A stretch of 64,000 nt of DNA from Pseudomonas sp. DTU_2021_1001937_2_SI_NGA_ILE_001 (GCF_032463525.1 NZ_CP135971.1:2046001-2110000); one strand, 5' to 3'. Shown: positions 38,262 to 46,798, counted from the first letter of the stretch. The notes: a model not told the origin generated them from the letters alone. Numbers and translations are program-made.

Positions 38262-38870
38262 CTACGGCCAGCCCCGCTCCAGCATCTCTGCCGTGATCGA
38301 GCCATCAGCCACAGCAGCGAGCAGCTCGGCTTCACGGTCGAAGCAGGCTTGGACGTGGTCCGCGACCGCATCAGCCATCAGCAGCACCTGGTCGCCGGGC
38401 AGATCGACAAAGCCCTCGTCGGTCTTCCAGCGCAGTGTGTATCCATCTTCGCGGGAGGCCCGGAGCGCAGCGCCGTTGATGAGCAGCTTGGAGCGGTCGT
38501 CGGTGGCCACCTGCATTCCCTGCAGCTCAATGCCTGAGGTCTCGGCTTGGTAACGGCGAGCAGCAATGAGTGGCAGCCATTCGGCCGCCAATGCCGCGTC
38601 TCGCTCCGCCTTCTCTGCCGCAGTCATGTTGACCTGCTGGCGCTTGACGACCACGACCTTACGACCGCTGTCCACGCTCAGGGTCTCTGCGCCCCATTTC
38701 TTGCCGTCGCCGAGCTCACCCGACTCGTCGATCTCGGGCCACCAAGCAGCACCGTGGACGCCAAGAGCAGGATCAGTCCACGACAGGTCGGCAAGCGACT
38801 CCGGGGCAAGCCCCTGTAAGAAGTCTGGGATCGGTTCGCGCTTTGCCACACCATCTTCAACTTTGACCAT
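38262..38870 (-). CDS. phage tail-fibre assembly-type protein (DUF4376)
   Basis: 202 aa. N-terminal part begins MVKVEDGVAKREPIPDFLQGL with WTDPALGVHGAAWWPEID; after a KRQQVNMTAAEKAERDAALAAEW linker, the C-terminal DUF4376 segment reads RRYQAETSGIELQGMQVATDDRSK. Such proteins follow tail-fibre genes in Pseudomonas and enterobacterial phages and are thought to act as tip or chaperone proteins. It sits 11 bp after the truncated tail-fibre gene. Confidence 0.8.
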   Translation of the reverse strand: MVKVEDGVAKREPIPDFLQGLAPESLADLSWTDPALGVHGAAWWPEIDESGELGDGKKWGAETLSVDSGRKVVVVKRQQVNMTAAEKAERDAALAAEWLPLIAARRYQAETSGIELQGMQVATDDRSKLLINGAALRASREDGYTLRWKTDEGFVDLPGDQVLLMADAVADHVQACFDREAELLAAVADGSITAEMLERGWP

Positions 38871-38881
38871 TTATGATCTCC

Positions 38882-39273
38882 TCAACGAGCACGAAGCCAT
38901 GCGCCAGGTCCAAGGGGCGGCACATAGAACTGTGTGGCCGGATTGTATGAAGGCACGATCACGCCGCGCTGATAGTTGGCCCCAGCGCCAAACAATAGAA
39001 TGTCGCCTTTGTACCCCAAGGCCGAAATCCCAAGGTTGTCAGGGAGAGCGTCCCAACTTGTTAGACCCTTGGTGTTTTTCCTTGTCTTGTACGTCGAGCC
39101 TTGACTTACGACCACAAGCCAGTTCCCGCGCCTATCGTTTGCGATTCCGTACGGGATTGCAGCACCGCCGCCACTCATGATGTTTTTTAATGAGCCATTT
39201 GAAATCTCAGCCCAGGATATGCCGTTATGGAAACTCCGAACAAGTTGCCCATCAGCCGGAAATGGACGGCTTA
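38882..39273 (-). pseudogene. tail-fibre gene fragment cut by the IS element
   Basis: The reading frame stays open from the stop at 38882 back to the IS junction at 39273, about 130 codons, with no proper start. Repeated units such as FHNGISWAEIS, PYGIANDRRGNWLVVVSQG and YGKGDILLFGAG-like text suggest a beta-propeller or fibre C-terminus. No matching 5' part lies beyond the IS, so the N-terminal part has been lost, not just displaced. An internal ATG at 39178 could give 98 aa, but this is unlikely to be functional. Confidence 0.75.
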
Positions 39274-39313
39274 GGGATGCCGAAAAACCCGATTTTCAGC
39301 CGTTAATTATTGG

Positions 39314-39338
39314 AAAACCAAGGCATAGCCTTGGTTTT
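39314..39338 (-). terminator. hairpin at transposase 3' end
   Basis: An 11-bp perfect stem (39314-39324 with 39328-39338), loop ATA, starting with AAAA and ending with TTTT, so it can end transcription in either direction. It lies inside the IS, just past the transposase stop. Confidence 0.75.
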
Positions 39339-39344
39339 CTGTCC

Positions 39345-40328
39345 TTACGGGTGCACCTCTCCCGCAGCAGGCAATAATTGCCGGCGCACCATCCACAGAT
39401 TCGACAGGGCAAACAGCGTGGTCAGTTGCGCCGTGTTCTTGGCCAAGCCACGGAAGCGGGTTTTCACATAGCCGAATTGGCGCTTGATCACACGGAATGG
39501 ATGTTCGACCTTCGCTCGCGCCTGCGCTTTGACCTTCTCGATCTTGCGTCTGGCTTTGTAGAGCACGCTGCGTTTGCTCAAGTGCTTGTAGGTGCTACGA
39601 CGAGCCGCAATCTGCCAGATCACCGGCCTTCCTTCATGCTCCGGCCGCTTCTCCACGCCGGTATAACCCGCGTCGGCACAGATAAAATTTTCATCGCCAT
39701 GCAACAGGTGAGCGACCTCCGTTACATCAGCCACATTCGCCGCTGTGCCGTGGACGTGGTGCACCAGACCCGACTCGGCATCCGCACCGATATGCGCCTT
39801 CATGCCAAAGAAATATTGGTTACCTTTCTTCGTCTGATGCATCTCGGGATCGCGTTTACCTTCCTTGTTCTTGGTCGAACTGGGTGCGTGGATGATTGTG
39901 GCGTCGACAATGGTGCCGTGGCGCAACGACAAGCCCTTGTCTCGCAGGTAATTGTTGATGGTTTCCAGGATGCCCGCCGCCAACTGATGCTTCTCCAGCA
40001 GGTGCCGGAAATTCATGATCGTTGTGTCTTCGGGAATCGGAGCGCTGAGCGTCAGACGAGCAAACTGGCGCATCGAAGTAATCTCGTACAGCGCCTCTTC
40101 CATGGCTGGATCACTCAATGAGAACCAATTCTGCAGCAGGTGAATGCGCAGCATGGTTTCCAGTGGATACGGCTTGCGGCCACAGCCAGCCTTTGGGTAG
40201 TGAGGCTCGATCAACGCTACCAACCCGCTCCACGGAACCACCTGTTCCATCTCGGCCAGGAAACGCTCGCGACGGGTTTGCTTGCGCTTACCGGCATACT
40301 CGAAATCGGAAAAGCTCATCTGGCTCAT
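39345..40328 (-). CDS. IS5-family transposase
   Basis: 327 aa. The N-terminus MSQMSFSDFEYAGKRKQTRRERFLAEM and the DNA-binding SLSDPAMEEALYEITSMRQFA are characteristic of the IS5 group. The DDE catalytic residues lie in IVDATIIHAPSS, ADAGYTGVEKR and VEHPFRVIKRQFGY. The frame is intact and full-length, so the element may still move. It is oriented with the prophage late genes. Confidence 0.95.
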   Translation of the reverse strand: MSQMSFSDFEYAGKRKQTRRERFLAEMEQVVPWSGLVALIEPHYPKAGCGRKPYPLETMLRIHLLQNWFSLSDPAMEEALYEITSMRQFARLTLSAPIPEDTTIMNFRHLLEKHQLAAGILETINNYLRDKGLSLRHGTIVDATIIHAPSSTKNKEGKRDPEMHQTKKGNQYFFGMKAHIGADAESGLVHHVHGTAANVADVTEVAHLLHGDENFICADAGYTGVEKRPEHEGRPVIWQIAARRSTYKHLSKRSVLYKARRKIEKVKAQARAKVEHPFRVIKRQFGYVKTRFRGLAKNTAQLTTLFALSNLWMVRRQLLPAAGEVHP

Positions 40329-40456
40329 GGGATGGCGGGCTTGTAGAAAGCAGTTGGACGGAGGGCTATTTCAGCACAGGTCAGATGGCCTGTGCTGACT
40401 TGATCGGAGAATCCCTAGTGCCCAGAGCGCATCCAAGCACCTTCTAATACTAGAAA

Positions 40457-41383
40457 TTAAAGATCTAGATAGATTGCAATCGGATCAACGATAACGTGGT
40501 GACCGTTCAGCTTTGTAAAGAGACCTTCAATATGACCAATAGCTTTGGAGGCCTGCATCAGTATTTCGCTCATATATTCTTTATCCCACATACTGCCGTC
40601 ATCATCACTGTCCTCGCTATCCCCCGAGCGCACACGCGTAACAATACCCACCATAACCAGTTCAACATCGGTAGCCCTGGAATAGCTTTTGAATAATGAA
40701 TCAAGCTCATCCTTCAAGTACGCTCGCTTGAGATCAGCCGAAACATTACAGTCAGCCATTTGCATATTAATATCGACTCGCCCTTTGTAGCCATGCGCAA
40801 GTACAGCAGCGATACTCTCATATTGAAGCCGCTCATTAGCAATGACTTCCTTAGGAAGTGGGGATTTAGAAAGGCGGGCTAACTCCGAGGTCAAATTGTG
40901 AGTTTTTTTATTTAAAACTTGCGCCTCAATCAGCTCCTCTATTAGCGCCGCCCTCTCATCCATAGTAGATAAAATTGCGCCAGCCGCCTGCAATTCAACA
41001 AAGGAGTTAAGTGTTTCTACGGTACCCCCCGCATCTACAAAGTTAGCCCGAGCCTTGAGCTTTACTATTCTACTGTCGTGAATCGAGTTCACTAACTCAT
41101 CAAAAGAAGAGCTCGCAGAAAAGTGATTGATTTTTTTCAGCTCTTCAAGCCTCTGTTCAAAAAGCGAGTACGCATAGTCATGGAGAAATTTCTTCTCAAA
41201 ACTAGCTGCCGTAGTCTGAATAATCTCGCCCATTTTCTTGCCGCTATCATCTGGACCGAGTTGCTCCTCGGTATCAGAATCTTTGCGAGAAGACTCTTTT
41301 AAAACGTAATCCGTTACCCCCTCCATAATTTGCGAGGATAACGAATACATCTTATACTCATCGAGGTAAACGAAGCTTTTCAC
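40457..41383 (-). CDS. DUF6414-like protein, third gene of island cargo operon
   Basis: 308 aa from a GTG start at 41383 with GGAAG 7 bp upstream. It begins KSFVYLDEYKMYSLSSQIMEGVTDYVL, which matches what I recall of the DUF6414 family (YLDEYKxYSLSSQ). The middle is helical and charged, and a C-terminal part reads VELVMVGIVTRVRS and AIGHIEGLF. No membrane segment, nuclease or ATPase motif is seen. Its start lies 26 bases inside the preceding TM gene, so translation is coupled. It is AT-rich compared with core genes. Function unknown. Confidence 0.75.
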   Translation of the reverse strand: MKSFVYLDEYKMYSLSSQIMEGVTDYVLKESSRKDSDTEEQLGPDDSGKKMGEIIQTTAASFEKKFLHDYAYSLFEQRLEELKKINHFSASSSFDELVNSIHDSRIVKLKARANFVDAGGTVETLNSFVELQAAGAILSTMDERAALIEELIEAQVLNKKTHNLTSELARLSKSPLPKEVIANERLQYESIAAVLAHGYKGRVDINMQMADCNVSADLKRAYLKDELDSLFKSYSRATDVELVMVGIVTRVRSGDSEDSDDDGSMWDKEYMSEILMQASKAIGHIEGLFTKLNGHHVIVDPIAIYLDL

Positions 41384-41540
41384 GCTCAGACTTCCTTTTC
41401 ATGTATTCATCATAATGCCGCTGACGAGTTTCCCGCTTAAGAGACTCTCGATTGCGAGTATCTTTTATTGACCAAAATCCAAACACTGCCACTACAACAG
41501 CAAAAATCGGTGCGACCAATAAAACCAAAAGGTTAATCAT
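41358..41540 (-). CDS. 60-aa single-pass membrane protein, second gene of cargo operon
   Basis: 60 aa starting MINLLVLLVAPIFAVVVAVFGFW, one membrane helix (about 3-23) and then a very basic, glutamate- and arginine-rich helix (KDTRNRESLKRETRQRHYDEYMKRKSEREK) likely to form a coiled coil in the cytosol. The start ATG overlaps the stop of the upstream 4-TM gene by 8 bases and its end overlaps the DUF6414-like start. A longer ORF upstream (to 41693) is not supported. Confidence 0.7.
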   Translation of the reverse strand: MINLLVLLVAPIFAVVVAVFGFWSIKDTRNRESLKRETRQRHYDEYMKRKSEREKLRLPR

Positions 41541-41961
41541 TTGCCACCTCGACTGGCGCCTCAGGCGCGTACGCCAATCTGTCGTAAACAACAAGACTGA
41601 CCAGGAAAGACACCACTGCCATGAACATAGATGACCAAAGTATACCTGACGTATTAACTTCATTCGACACCTCCGAAAAGACCGAGGCTGCATATAATAC
41701 CGAATAGAATATAAGCGCCAGAACTGTAACCCCAGTCACCGCTTGTTTCCATGTAGCGCCATGGGTATCGCTATACCTTATTTCGGCCAAAACGGAAATA
41801 TGTATCACGATCCCAAGAGAAATAAAATCAGATGCTGCAACAACTGGTATCCGTTCTCCATTAACCAAGTTTGCGACAATCAATCTCATGAAAATAGGTA
41901 CCATCCCTAACAGCACGGTATATATAAGCCACAAGATCTTTTTATCACTGACCGCAAACAT
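41533..41961 (-). CDS. four-helix membrane protein, first gene of cargo operon
   Basis: 142 aa from the ATG at 41961, which has AGGGA 7 bp upstream; a TTG start at 42009 would add 16 residues. About four membrane helices: WLIYTVLLGMVPIFMRLIV, IPVVAASDFISLGIVIHISVL, AVTGVTVLALIFYSVLYAASVF and ILWSSMFMAVVSFLVSLVVY. No recognised family. It begins 58 bp after the integrase stop on the same strand, so it may be read with int or from its own promoter. Confidence 0.7.
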   Translation of the reverse strand: MFAVSDKKILWLIYTVLLGMVPIFMRLIVANLVNGERIPVVAASDFISLGIVIHISVLAEIRYSDTHGATWKQAVTGVTVLALIFYSVLYAASVFSEVSNEVNTSGILWSSMFMAVVSFLVSLVVYDRLAYAPEAPVEVAND

Positions 41962-42018
41962 TCTCACGTCCCTGCAAATCTCAAAGCCTGCGATAATGGC
42001 AAATGGCAACCAAAAAAT

Positions 42019-42996
42019 CTACCCTAGCCGCTCGGCTAAATCCTGCGGGCTCAGATGGGTATACCGTTTGAGCATCGCCAAAGTTTTGTGCCCGGTGATA
42101 CTGGCCACCTCCATCGTGCTGAAGCCCCGCTCAAAGAAACGACTTGTGGCCTCATGACGTAGGTCGTGCAAGCGCAGACCATCGATTTTGGCCGCCTCAC
42201 ACGCCTTAGGAAAGTAGTTGCTGATCGTGTTCAGTGCCAGGGTGAAATATCGCCCTCCACCAATCGGAACCGGCAGCATCTGCAGCAGCGCCATCGCCCT
42301 GGACGACAACGGCACCGCTCGACGCTCGCCGTTCTTGGTGTCTTCAAGGTAGGCCACTTTGCCGCGCACCTGATCCCGGCGCAGTTCATGCAGCTCAGAA
42401 CGCCGCATAGCCGTCTCCACCGCTAGCTCGATAAAGATAGGCATCTCATGGTGCAGGTCAGTTGCAGCCTTGTAGAGCGCCAGCAGCTCCCCTGGCGAAG
42501 GTCGGCGATCACGCTCCTTGCTGCCCTTCGGCATGCGAATGGCGCGACACGGGTTCGTCAGCCCCTCAATGCCCCATTCCTTGGTCGCTACGGTGTATAG
42601 GTGGCTGATCACAGCCAGGTCGAGCCGAACGGTGGCAGTAGACTTGCCTTCCTTCAGCTCGGCGTCCCGATACGCGGCCATGTCACTGGAACGGATCGCG
42701 GCCATCGATTTGTCGGCGTACTTGGAGGCTTGCCACTTCTTGATGCGGGTTTCTTCCTGCTTGGCGCCCTTCTTAGTAGAGGTCACCTCGGACAGGTAGC
42801 GCTCAAGCGCTTCGCTGAGGGTGGTGCTTTCGGCTTCCCGCATGTCGACGAATCGCGCCCGCGACATATCGCCCTCGATCTCCGCCGCCCAGCGGTGGGC
42901 CTCGGCTTTGGTATCGAAGGTGGCAGTCAGTGTTGGATATCCCTTGCGGCGGATCTGGGCTCGCCAGGCGTCCCCGCGCTTTTCGTAGTAGGCCAT
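42019..42996 (-). CDS. int: tyrosine recombinase (phage-type integrase)
   Basis: 325 aa from the ATG at 42996 (MAYYEKRGDAW). An N-terminal arm-binding part and a SAM-like core-binding domain precede the catalytic domain. Catalytic residues are visible: Arg in ETAMRRSEL (about R198), HDLRHE (H277, R280), GHKTL (H303) and the nucleophile tyrosine in LKRYTHLS (about Y312). It lies about 100 bp from the tRNA-Ser 3' end, as expected for the enzyme that inserted the island. Confidence 0.95.
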   Translation of the reverse strand: MAYYEKRGDAWRAQIRRKGYPTLTATFDTKAEAHRWAAEIEGDMSRARFVDMREAESTTLSEALERYLSEVTSTKKGAKQEETRIKKWQASKYADKSMAAIRSSDMAAYRDAELKEGKSTATVRLDLAVISHLYTVATKEWGIEGLTNPCRAIRMPKGSKERDRRPSPGELLALYKAATDLHHEMPIFIELAVETAMRRSELHELRRDQVRGKVAYLEDTKNGERRAVPLSSRAMALLQMLPVPIGGGRYFTLALNTISNYFPKACEAAKIDGLRLHDLRHEATSRFFERGFSTMEVASITGHKTLAMLKRYTHLSPQDLAERLG

Positions 42997-43065
42997 GGGC
43001 AGGATCATAGCGAGAACCTGGGGGAATGGCACGCTCCCCCATTCCCCCAAAATTCCCCCAAATGC

Positions 43066-43100
43066 AAAAAGCCCCGAGCGTCAAAACGCTCGGGGCCTTT
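43066..43100 (-). terminator. terminator between tRNA-Ser and integrase
   Basis: GCCCCGAGCG pairs with CGCTCGGGGC (43071-43080 with 43087-43096), loop TCAAAA; on the minus strand it ends in TTTTT. It insulates the tRNA transcript from int. It appears to have arrived with the island, as the older terminator lies at 35407-35438. Confidence 0.85.
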
Positions 43101-43103
43101 AAA

Positions 43104-43167
43104 ATGGCGGAGAGATAGGGATTTGAACCCTAGGTGCCATTGCTGACACAACGGATTTCGAATCCGT
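43104..43167 (-). repeat. att site, tRNA-proximal copy
   Basis: The matching 64-bp direct repeat to 35445-35508. It is embedded in the intact tRNA-Ser and covers the tRNA from the anticodon stem to CCA. Confidence 0.95.
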
Positions 43168-43194
43168 CCCGTTCGACCACTCCGGCATCTCTCC
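43105..43194 (-). tRNA. tRNA-Ser (CGA)
   Basis: A 90-nt class II tRNA on the minus strand with encoded CCA. The acceptor stem pairs GGAGAGA with TCTCTCC, the anticodon loop TTCGAAA gives CGA, there is a long variable arm and a T arm GGTTCAAATCC. It is intact and serves as the integration site of the island. In other pseudomonads a tRNA-Ser lies next to purC as here. Confidence 0.97.
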
Positions 43195-43204
43195 AATGGC
43201 GCGT

Positions 43205-43232
43205 ATGATACCAGCCTGATTGCAGAAGTCGA
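43205..43232 (-). promoter_or_regulatory. probable tRNA-Ser promoter
   Basis: On the minus strand TCGACT (43227-43232), a 16-bp spacer and TATCAT (43205-43210) sit 10 bp upstream of the tRNA 5' end. The -35 is only a partial match to consensus. Confidence 0.45.
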
Positions 43233-43275
43233 GTCTTTTCTGCAATTTTTTTTGTGCTATCAAGCGCTTGCGAAC

Positions 43276-43986
43276 TTACAGCGGCACGCCCAGACGCTGC
43301 GCGACTTCTTCGTAGGCTTCGATCACGTCGCCCAGACCCTGGCGGAAGCGGTCCTTGTCCATCTTCTTGCGGGTTTCCTTGTCCCACAGACGGCAGCCAT
43401 CAGGGCTGAACTCGTCGCCCAGGACGATCTGGCCGTGGAACACACCGAACTCCAGCTTGAAGTCGACCAGCAGCAGGCCAGCGTCGTCGAACAGCTTGCT
43501 CAGCACCTCGTTGACCTTCAGCGACAGCTCCTTCATGCGCGCCAGCTGCTCGGCGTTGGCCCAGCCGAAGGCCACGACGTGGGATTCGTTGATGAACGGA
43601 TCACCCTTGGCGTCGTCCTTGAGGAACAGTTCGAAGGTGTAGGGGTTGAGCTTCACGCCCTCTTCGACGCCCAGGCGCTTGACCAGGCTGCCGGCTGCGT
43701 AGTTACGCACCACGCACTCGACCGGGATCATGTCGAGCTTCTTCACCAGCGCTTCGTTGTCGCCCAGCAACTTGTCGAACTGGGTCGGTACGCCGGCTTC
43801 TTCGAGCTTCTGCATGATGAAGGCGTTGAACTTGTTGTTCACCATGCCCTTGCGGTCCAGCTGTTCGATACGCTTGCCGTCGAACGCCGAGGTGTCGTTA
43901 CGGAACAGCAGGATCAGGCGGTCGGCGTCATCGGTCTTGTAAACCGATTTGGCTTTGCCGCGGTAGAGTTCTTCGCGTTTTTCCAT
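43276..43986 (-). CDS. purC: SAICAR synthetase (phosphoribosylaminoimidazole-succinocarboxamide synthase)
   Basis: 236 aa from the ATG at 43986, giving the expected [20 protein letters not shown]. It ligates CAIR and aspartate using ATP in purine synthesis. The nucleotide loop [17 protein letters not shown] and the second motif [15 protein letters not shown] with [19 protein letters not shown] are typical. A longer ORF reading upstream runs into the MBL gene and is unsupported. It is last in a minus-strand run dapA-bamC-MBL-purC. Confidence 0.97.
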   Translation of the reverse strand: MEKREELYRGKAKSVYKTDDADRLILLFRNDTSAFDGKRIEQLDRKGMVNNKFNAFIMQKLEEAGVPTQFDKLLGDNEALVKKLDMIPVECVVRNYAAGSLVKRLGVEEGVKLNPYTFELFLKDDAKGDPFINESHVVAFGWANAEQLARMKELSLKVNEVLSKLFDDAGLLLVDFKLEFGVFHGQIVLGDEFSPDGCRLWDKETRKKMDKDRFRQGLGDVIEAYEEVAQRLGVPL

Positions 43987-44021
43987 GATGGGCTCCGCTT
44001 GCGTTGAGGTTGAGACTGCGG

Positions 44022-44780
44022 CTAGGCGATCTGGCGCCAGTCGAGCCCACAATCTTGATCGGCCAGTTGCAGCCAGTCCGGGTCGCACCCGAGGGTGTCG
44101 ACGAAACATTGCCGGGCCAGCTGCGGCCGGTTGTTCTTGCTGCTCAGATGGGCCAGCACCAGGTGTTGCAGTGTCTGCCATCCCAGCTCGCTCACCAGGC
44201 GCGCGGCCTGGTGATTGTTCAAATGTCCTGTGTCGCCCCCCACCCGCTGCTTGAGAAAGACCGGGTACGGTCCCCTGGCAAGCATGTCGCGGCAATGGTT
44301 GGCCTCGATCATCAGGGCATCCAGGCCCTGATAGCATTGCAATACGCCCGGGCAGTAGGAGCCCAGGTCGGTCAGCACGCCGAAACGCCGCTGACCGTCA
44401 CTGAAGACGAACTGGGTCGGCTCCAGGGCATCGTGGGCCACCGACACCACGTCGATGTCCAGCGCACCGATGCGCAGCCGTTCGCCGGCATTGAGCAGGC
44501 CTGCGGCCTCCACCGGCTTGCGCAGCCCGCGCAAGGTGCCACGGCTGAGATACACCGGCAGATTGTAGCGCCGAGACAGCAAACCCACGCCATGCACATG
44601 GTCGGCATGCTCGTGGGTCACCAGAATCGCGCTCAGTTGTTCGGCTGCGACGCCCAGCCTGGCCAGGCGCCGCTCGGTCTCGCGCAGCGAAAAGCCGCAG
44701 TCGACCAGCACATAGGTATCGCGGCTCGCGACCAGCGTGGCATTGCCACGGCTGCCGCTGCCCAGCACCGCAAAACGCAC
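44022..44780 (-). CDS. MBL-fold metallo-hydrolase (YycJ/WalJ-like)
   Basis: 252 aa with a GTG start at 44780, immediately after the bamC stop. The metal site HEHADH (about 56-61), an upstream [10 protein letters not shown], a later aspartate in TDLGSY and [11 protein letters not shown] are the motifs of the YycJ group, thought to be a 5'-3' exonuclease-type or other phosphodiesterase. The N-terminus [16 protein letters not shown] is typical. Co-transcribed with bamC and purC. Confidence 0.9.
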   Translation of the reverse strand: MRFAVLGSGSRGNATLVASRDTYVLVDCGFSLRETERRLARLGVAAEQLSAILVTHEHADHVHGVGLLSRRYNLPVYLSRGTLRGLRKPVEAAGLLNAGERLRIGALDIDVVSVAHDALEPTQFVFSDGQRRFGVLTDLGSYCPGVLQCYQGLDALMIEANHCRDMLARGPYPVFLKQRVGGDTGHLNNHQAARLVSELGWQTLQHLVLAHLSSKNNRPQLARQCFVDTLGCDPDWLQLADQDCGLDWRQIA

Positions 44781-45902
44781 TTAGCCCAGGTGGTCCTGAA
44801 TGACGCTCAATACACGGCGTGCCACATCGGCAGGCGCCACGGTATTGATGTTCTTCTCTACGGTCACCTGCACGCTGTCACCGACCTTGCTCAGGCGCAC
44901 CTGATAGCGCTCGGCACGGGCCTCGAGCTCTTCCTTGGTCGGCTTGTTGCCGAACATGCCGCTGAAGAAGCCGGGCTTCTCGTCAGGCTGCTTGGCGCGC
45001 TCGGCCAGGTTGATGTAGTACAGGCCCAGGCTGCGGTTGATGTCTTCGACACGCCAGTCACCCTGGTCCAGGGCACGGCCGACACTGGACCAGGCACGGT
45101 CGAGGTCCTCACCCACGTTCAGCACCGGGTTGCCGTTGCCGTCGGTGCTCAGGCTCACGCGGCTTGGCGCATCGAAGTCACGCGCAGCGAGCAGCGACAC
45201 CGAACCGCCCTGCTCGGCGTTGCGGCTCATGCTGGCCAGCAGGTCATCGGTCAGCGACGAGTCGACGCCCAGGTTGACGGTACGCGCCGGGAATTCCACT
45301 TCGCTGGTGCTGCCCGCCGGACGGCTGACGCTGACCACGTAGATCTCGCTGGTGTTGCGCTGCACGCCCGGTTCGATACGCACGCGCACGCGGGTCTCGG
45401 CGTCACTGGCGGTGCCGCTGGCGCCCAGGCGACGCGCCACAGGCGCGGAGAGTTCGTCGCTGCGCTGCCAGGTGGTGGTGAACTCACCGGTCTGCGGGCG
45501 CTCTTCGGCGATGCGGAAGCCGTTGTCTTCGAAATACTGGTGGGCGATCGGCCAGACCTCGGCCGGTGGGCGCTGGGCCAGGATCCAGCGCGCATCGCCA
45601 TTGCGCTGCAGGCTGAAGTCGCTGGACTGCGCGGAATCGACGCTCAGCGGCTGGGGACGGGGTACCTGGTACTCGCCGCTCTTCTGCGCGCTGTCGGCGA
45701 CATTACGCGGGATCGGCAACAGCGGATCCATGCGCTTGACGCTGGTGATGTCGGAAGGCACCTGCATCGGTGCGGTCTGGGTGGCTTCCAGGTAATCGCT
45801 GCCGCGATCACGGAAGTACCCGTCAGGGCCCCACAGCCAGCCGCAGCCACTGGTGCTGGAGATGATCAGGGCAAGTGCGGAAAGTCCGGCCAATCGCTTC
45901 AT
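44781..45902 (-). CDS. bamC: outer membrane assembly lipoprotein BamC
   Basis: 373 aa from the ATG at 45902. A lipoprotein signal ends at SSTSGC, so the mature protein is anchored to the outer membrane by its N-terminal cysteine. Two helix-grip domains follow (about 110-210 and 240-360), with an unstructured N-terminal lasso that in E. coli contacts BamD. BamC is part of the BAM complex that inserts beta-barrels. dapA lies 17 bp upstream in the same operon, as in many gamma-proteobacteria. Confidence 0.95.
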   Translation of the reverse strand: MKRLAGLSALALIISSTSGCGWLWGPDGYFRDRGSDYLEATQTAPMQVPSDITSVKRMDPLLPIPRNVADSAQKSGEYQVPRPQPLSVDSAQSSDFSLQRNGDARWILAQRPPAEVWPIAHQYFEDNGFRIAEERPQTGEFTTTWQRSDELSAPVARRLGASGTASDAETRVRVRIEPGVQRNTSEIYVVSVSRPAGSTSEVEFPARTVNLGVDSSLTDDLLASMSRNAEQGGSVSLLAARDFDAPSRVSLSTDGNGNPVLNVGEDLDRAWSSVGRALDQGDWRVEDINRSLGLYYINLAERAKQPDEKPGFFSGMFGNKPTKEELEARAERYQVRLSKVGDSVQVTVEKNINTVAPADVARRVLSVIQDHLG

Positions 45903-45919
45903 TGCGTTGTACTTCCTCA

Positions 45920-46798
45920 TTAGACCAGTACACCGGCCTGGCGCATGGCCTGGCGCAGCGGTTCGTGGCAGGACTGGCTGAGCCAGGTGAGCGGCAGACG
46001 GATACCGGTCTGCATCAGGCCCAGCTCATGCAGCGCCCACTTCACGGGGATAGGGTTGGATTCGACGAACAGCGCGCTGTTGAGCGGCGCCAGGCGGTCG
46101 TTGATGGCACGGGCAGCGGCGGCATCACCGCGCAAGGCGGCGGCACACAGGTCGCTCATGGCGCGCGGGGCGACGTTGGCGGTGACCGAAATGTTGCCCT
46201 TGCCGCCCAGCAGCATCAGTTCCACGGCGGTGGCGTCGTCACCGGAGTAGACATGGAAGTCGCTGCTCACGCCTTCGATGATCTGCCTGGCGCGCTCCAG
46301 GTTGCCGGTGGCTTCCTTGATACCGATGATGTTGTCCACCTTGGACAGGCGGATCACGGTCTCGGCCTGCATGTCACAGGCGGTACGGCCAGGAACGTTG
46401 TAGAGGATCTGCGGAATGTCGACGGCACCGGCGATATGGCTGAAGTGCTGGAACAGGCCTTCCTGGGTCGGCTTGTTGTAGTACGGCACGACCAGCAGGC
46501 AGGCATCGGCACCGGCGCTCTTGGCATTGCGGGTCAGCTCAACCGCTTCGCTGGTGGAGTTGGCACCGGTGCCGGCGATGACCGGTATACGTCCGGCCAC
46601 CTGGTCGACCACGCGACGAATCACTTCGATGTGTTCATTCACATCCAGCGTCGCCGACTCGCCCGTGGTGCCCACGGCAACGATGGCGTTGGTGCCCTCT
46701 TGCAGGTGGAAGTCCACCAGTTTGCTCAGGGCGTCCCAGTCCAGACTACCTTGCGCATCCATGGGTGTGACTAGCGCCACCATACTGCCCGCAATCAT
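45920..46798 (-). CDS. dapA: 4-hydroxy-tetrahydrodipicolinate synthase
   Basis: 292 aa from the ATG at 46798 ([13 protein letters not shown]). Condenses pyruvate with aspartate semialdehyde in lysine and peptidoglycan precursor synthesis. Seen: GTTGESATL, the Tyr in [11 protein letters not shown], and the Schiff-base lysine in [11 protein letters not shown] (about K161). Upstream 46799-47181 is shared with the divergent gcvR. Confidence 0.97.
   Translation of the reverse strand: MIAGSMVALVTPMDAQGSLDWDALSKLVDFHLQEGTNAIVAVGTTGESATLDVNEHIEVIRRVVDQVAGRIPVIAGTGANSTSEAVELTRNAKSAGADACLLVVPYYNKPTQEGLFQHFSHIAGAVDIPQILYNVPGRTACDMQAETVIRLSKVDNIIGIKEATGNLERARQIIEGVSSDFHVYSGDDATAVELMLLGGKGNISVTANVAPRAMSDLCAAALRGDAAAARAINDRLAPLNSALFVESNPIPVKWALHELGLMQTGIRLPLTWLSQSCHEPLRQAMRQAGVLV

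Larger units (their letters stand above)
39274..40415 (-). mobile_element. IS5-family insertion sequence
   Basis: One transposase ORF lies within 1142 bp. The proposed ends start GGGAT on both strands (39274 and 40415) and are flanked by TA on each side; beyond the first five bases the inverted repeats are imperfect, so the boundaries are tentative. The element separates the broken tail-fibre gene from the cargo operon. Confidence 0.7.

Noticed and set aside
40496-40696. 66-aa plus-strand ORF opposite the DUF6414-like gene
   Set aside because: Antisense to a better frame with a ribosome site and known family start.
43218-43252. Hairpin TTGCAGAA..TTCTGCAA followed by eight T upstream of purC, read as a plus-strand terminator
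   Set aside because: No plus-strand transcript ends here; it lies in the tRNA-Ser promoter region and might only block antisense read-through, so it was not listed as a feature.
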